NCBI GenBank assembly: GCA_004321805.1
Contig: SGZV01000001.1
Coordinates: 58,143-122,142, forward strand
Reading direction: 5' to 3'
From: an alpha proteobacterium HIMB59
GTDB taxonomy: Bacteria; Pseudomonadota; Alphaproteobacteria; HIMB59
DNA length: 64,000 bases
Shown here: in pieces, positions 61,413 through 64,000 of the stretch
Numbering within the stretch: position 1 is the stretch's first letter
Layout of the letters: every line of letters starts with the position of its first letter
Notes under the pieces: generated by a model
Database searches by the model: none
What the model was told of the DNA's origin: nothing
What the model saw: only the letters and a program-made list of their open reading frames with translations
Program-made: the position numbers and the translations under genes

Positions 61413-62774
61413 ATGAGCATTACTTTTAAAGAATTAGAAAAAAAAATTAAATCAAAAGAAATAGATACCATACTTGTATCTCTTTCTGATATGCAAGGAA
61501 GATTAGTTGGTAAAAGAGTTACAGGGAAGGCATTTTTAGATTATGTCCATAAAGAAACACATTTTTGCAATTACCTCTACACTGTTGATATGGATATGTA
61601 TACCGTTCCAGGATTTAAATCTTCTTCTTGGGAGACAGGCTATGGAGATATGACCGTAATACCTGACCAAAACACTTTAAAGGTTTTACCTTGGTTAGAA
61701 AATACGGCCATTGTTTTAGGGGATGCCTTTGAACATGATGGCAAAACTCCAGTCTCTCACTCTACTAGACAAGTTTTAAGAGAAGCAATAAAGAAAGCTA
61801 ATGGTATGGGCTTTGAGCCTATGCTTGGTTCTGAGCTTGAGTTTTTCTTATTTAAACAAACCTATGATGAAATTCATGCTAATCATTATAAAAATTTAAA
61901 AGAGACCTCTTGGTATATTGAAGACTATATGATTTTTCAAACCTCAAAAGAGGAGCCATTCAATCAAGAATTAAGGAATAGCTTATTAGATTCTGGAATA
62001 TATGTTGAATGCACCAAAGGAGAAGCCTCTCCTGGTCAGCAAGAAATAAATGTTGTTTTTACAGATGCTTTAAATATGGCTGATAATCATATTTTAATTA
62101 AAAATGCTGCAAAGGAAATTGCCTATAAGCATAACCGAGCAGCTAGTTTTATGGCTAAATACAATAAAGATGTATGTGGCAGCTCATGTCATATTCATAA
62201 TTCTTTATTTGATCGAAAAACTAAAAAAAATATTTTTGCTGATCCTAAGGATAAATATGGTATGTCAAAAATATTTAAAAGTTATGTCGCTGGGCAGATT
62301 TTATTTTTAAGAGACCTCTCTATATTTTTAGCGCCCAATGTTAATTCATATAAAAGATTCCAAGAAGGTTCGTTTGCCCCCACAACTGCAGCTTGGGGTA
62401 TTGATAATCGAACTGCAGGATTTCGTTTAGCAGGTCATGGAGGATCTATTAGAATTGAATGTCGAGTGCCGGGAGCAGATGTTAATCCTTATCTCGCTTT
62501 TGCTGGTCTTATTCAAGCGGGCTTATATGGAATCGAAAACAACCTACAACTTGAAGATCCTTTATCAGGAAATATCTATCAAAATAAAAAAGCTAAGAAT
62601 GTACCAGGAACTCTAAGAGAGGCTATAGACTTGGCAAAGAAATCAAAATTACTTCCTCAAATTTTTCAATCAGATGTTCTAGAGCACTATATCCATGCTG
62701 CTGAATGGGAGCAGTCGGAATACGATAAATCTGTAAATGATTGGGAACATCGACGTTACTTTGAGAGAGGATAA
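61413..62774 (+). CDS. Glutamine synthetase-like protein (predicted gamma-glutamyl ligase)
   Basis: SDMQGRLVGKR, GSELEFFLF, GEASPGQQEINVVF, CGSSCHIHNSLF, NRTAGFRL, RIECRVPGADVNPYLAFA. Confidence 0.9.
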   Translation: MSITFKELEKKIKSKEIDTILVSLSDMQGRLVGKRVTGKAFLDYVHKETHFCNYLYTVDMDMYTVPGFKSSSWETGYGDMTVIPDQNTLKVLPWLENTAIVLGDAFEHDGKTPVSHSTRQVLREAIKKANGMGFEPMLGSELEFFLFKQTYDEIHANHYKNLKETSWYIEDYMIFQTSKEEPFNQELRNSLLDSGIYVECTKGEASPGQQEINVVFTDALNMADNHILIKNAAKEIAYKHNRAASFMAKYNKDVCGSSCHIHNSLFDRKTKKNIFADPKDKYGMSKIFKSYVAGQILFLRDLSIFLAPNVNSYKRFQEGSFAPTTAAWGIDNRTAGFRLAGHGGSIRIECRVPGADVNPYLAFAGLIQAGLYGIENNLQLEDPLSGNIYQNKKAKNVPGTLREAIDLAKKSKLLPQIFQSDVLEHYIHAAEWEQSEYDKSVNDWEHRRYFERG

Positions 62775-62787
62775 ATAAGGAGAAATT

Positions 62788-63933
62788 ATGCAAAATATGA
62801 ACTGGAATTATCCAACCAATATCTGGTTTGGAATTGATAGAGCAAAACAAATTCAAGAAGCTTGTGATAGTCTTAGTATTAAAAATCCCTTAATTGTCAC
62901 TGATCCTGGTTTACTTCAAACTCCTATCATTGACCAAATAAACAATGATTTAACATCTAAAACTGCAGTGTATTCAGATGTTCAAGGAAACCCTACTGGA
63001 TCAAATGTTACAAATGGTGTGAAAGTTTTTCTTGAAGGTAGTCATGATGGCGTAATTGCTATTGGAGGAGGATCTGGGATGGATGCAGGAAAGGGTATTG
63101 CTTTTCTTGCGCATCAGTCAAGACCATTATGGGATTTTGAAGATATTGGCGACTGGTGGACTAGAGCTGACTCTTCATTAATCAAGCCTATAATCGCAAT
63201 TCCTACAACTGCTGGAACTGGATCGGAAGTAGGGCGAGCAGGTGTTTTCTTAAATGAGGAAACTTATAAAAAGAAAATTATTTTTCATCCTAAAATGCTT
63301 CCTCAAATTGCTATTCTAGATCCTTCGCTGACTCTTAATCTCCCTAAGGGAATTACTGCAGGAACAGGCATGGATGCTTTGGCACATTGCATAGAGGCCT
63401 ATTCCTCACCTTTTTATCATCCAATGGCAGAGGGAACGGCAGTAGAAGGTTTGAGATTAGTTAAGGAAAATATTCAAGAAGTTTATCATAATGGATCTAA
63501 TGTAGAGGCACGAGCTCATATGTTAGTTGCGTCAATGATGGGGGCTGCTGCTTTTCAAAAGGGCTTAGGAGCAATCCATTCAATTACCCATCCTGTAAAT
63601 TCCCTTTATCACACACATCATGGAACTACAAATGGGACTGTGATGCCTTTTGTTCTTAATTTTAATAGACAAGTAATTGAAAAGAAGTTTGATCGTCTAG
63701 CCAATTTTTTAAATATTTCAAATGGTTTTGAGGGCATAGTAAATTGGATAATTGATCTAAAAAAGGAAATGGAAATCCCAGAAACATTAAAAGACATTGG
63801 AGTCAATTCGGGAGATGAAGTGAAGTTAGCACCTTTAGCACAAGAAGACCCTAGCACTGGAGGTAATCCCTTGGAGATGGATGAGGGCAAATTTGAAGGG
63901 CTAATTAGAAATTGTATTGAGGGTAATTATTAA
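62788..63933 (+). CDS. Iron-containing alcohol dehydrogenase
   Basis: IAIGGGSGMDAGKGIAFL, PTTAGTGSEVGRAGVF, GMDALAHCIEAY, GLGAIHSITHPV, HHGTTNGTVMPFVL. Confidence 0.95.
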   Translation: MQNMNWNYPTNIWFGIDRAKQIQEACDSLSIKNPLIVTDPGLLQTPIIDQINNDLTSKTAVYSDVQGNPTGSNVTNGVKVFLEGSHDGVIAIGGGSGMDAGKGIAFLAHQSRPLWDFEDIGDWWTRADSSLIKPIIAIPTTAGTGSEVGRAGVFLNEETYKKKIIFHPKMLPQIAILDPSLTLNLPKGITAGTGMDALAHCIEAYSSPFYHPMAEGTAVEGLRLVKENIQEVYHNGSNVEARAHMLVASMMGAAAFQKGLGAIHSITHPVNSLYHTHHGTTNGTVMPFVLNFNRQVIEKKFDRLANFLNISNGFEGIVNWIIDLKKEMEIPETLKDIGVNSGDEVKLAPLAQEDPSTGGNPLEMDEGKFEGLIRNCIEGNY

Positions 63934-64000
63934 ATCTTTAAAAATTGTTTGTGTGCTTTTCTTGAAACACAAGCTACAACATCCCCATCAGATTTAAAGT
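63930..64000 (-). CDS. C-terminal end of a minus-strand CDS of unknown product, truncated by window edge
   Basis: Open minus frame ...FKSDGDVVACVSRKAHKQFLKI* ending in TAA that overlaps the ADH stop. Confidence 0.5.
   Translation of the reverse strand, partial: FKSDGDVVACVSRKAHKQFLKI

Noticed and set aside
63618-63890. 90-aa ORF antisense to Fe-ADH
   Set aside because: Shadow ORF; no motif support.
1-64000. CRISPR array, prophage, transposon or toxin-antitoxin locus
   Set aside because: No regularly spaced repeats, integrase, transposase, phage structural or TA-like gene pairs were found on either strand.

Overview
This 64 kb window looks like a compact, very AT-rich, streamlined alphaproteobacterial chromosome (gene order and families suggest a marine SAR11/HIMB59-like lineage; taxonomy is inference). 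Most of it is conserved core content: smc, dsbA-like, dciA-like (DUF721), mutY, ccrM, rnhB, moaB, slt, ispE, tRNA-Gln(UUG), uup-like ABC-F, trmL, petABC, ychF, pth, rplY, prs, pgeF, lgt, proC, envZ/ompR/marR, ilvE, moaED, pgsA, uvrC, an AdoMet decarboxylase, ald, selO, htpG, aminopeptidase, gshA/gshB, uvrB, aspartate aminotransferase, pyk, pepF, pntA/pntA2/pntB, rpsU, COQ9. The right end (about 56.0-64.0 kb) is a more accessory catabolic/transport block: SDR, ALDH, a complete TRAP transporter (DctQ, DctM, Tat-type DctP), a class-divergent glutamine-synthetase-like ligase and an Fe-type alcohol dehydrogenase. Main leads: (1) a leader before the AdoMet decarboxylase gene with mutually exclusive helices, one masking the Shine-Dalgarno; (2) the TRAP + GS-like + Fe-ADH + ALDH block as a possible gamma-glutamylation route for an unknown amine or amino-alcohol; (3) extreme compaction, with five convergent gene pairs sharing a TTAA stop and one divergent pair sharing CATG as overlapping start codons; (4) several perfect palindromes in divergent promoters; (5) degenerate or truncated versions of a UDG-family protein and a CCA-adding enzyme. 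No CRISPR array, transposon, prophage or rRNA was seen. All family calls are from reading translated motifs, without database searches.
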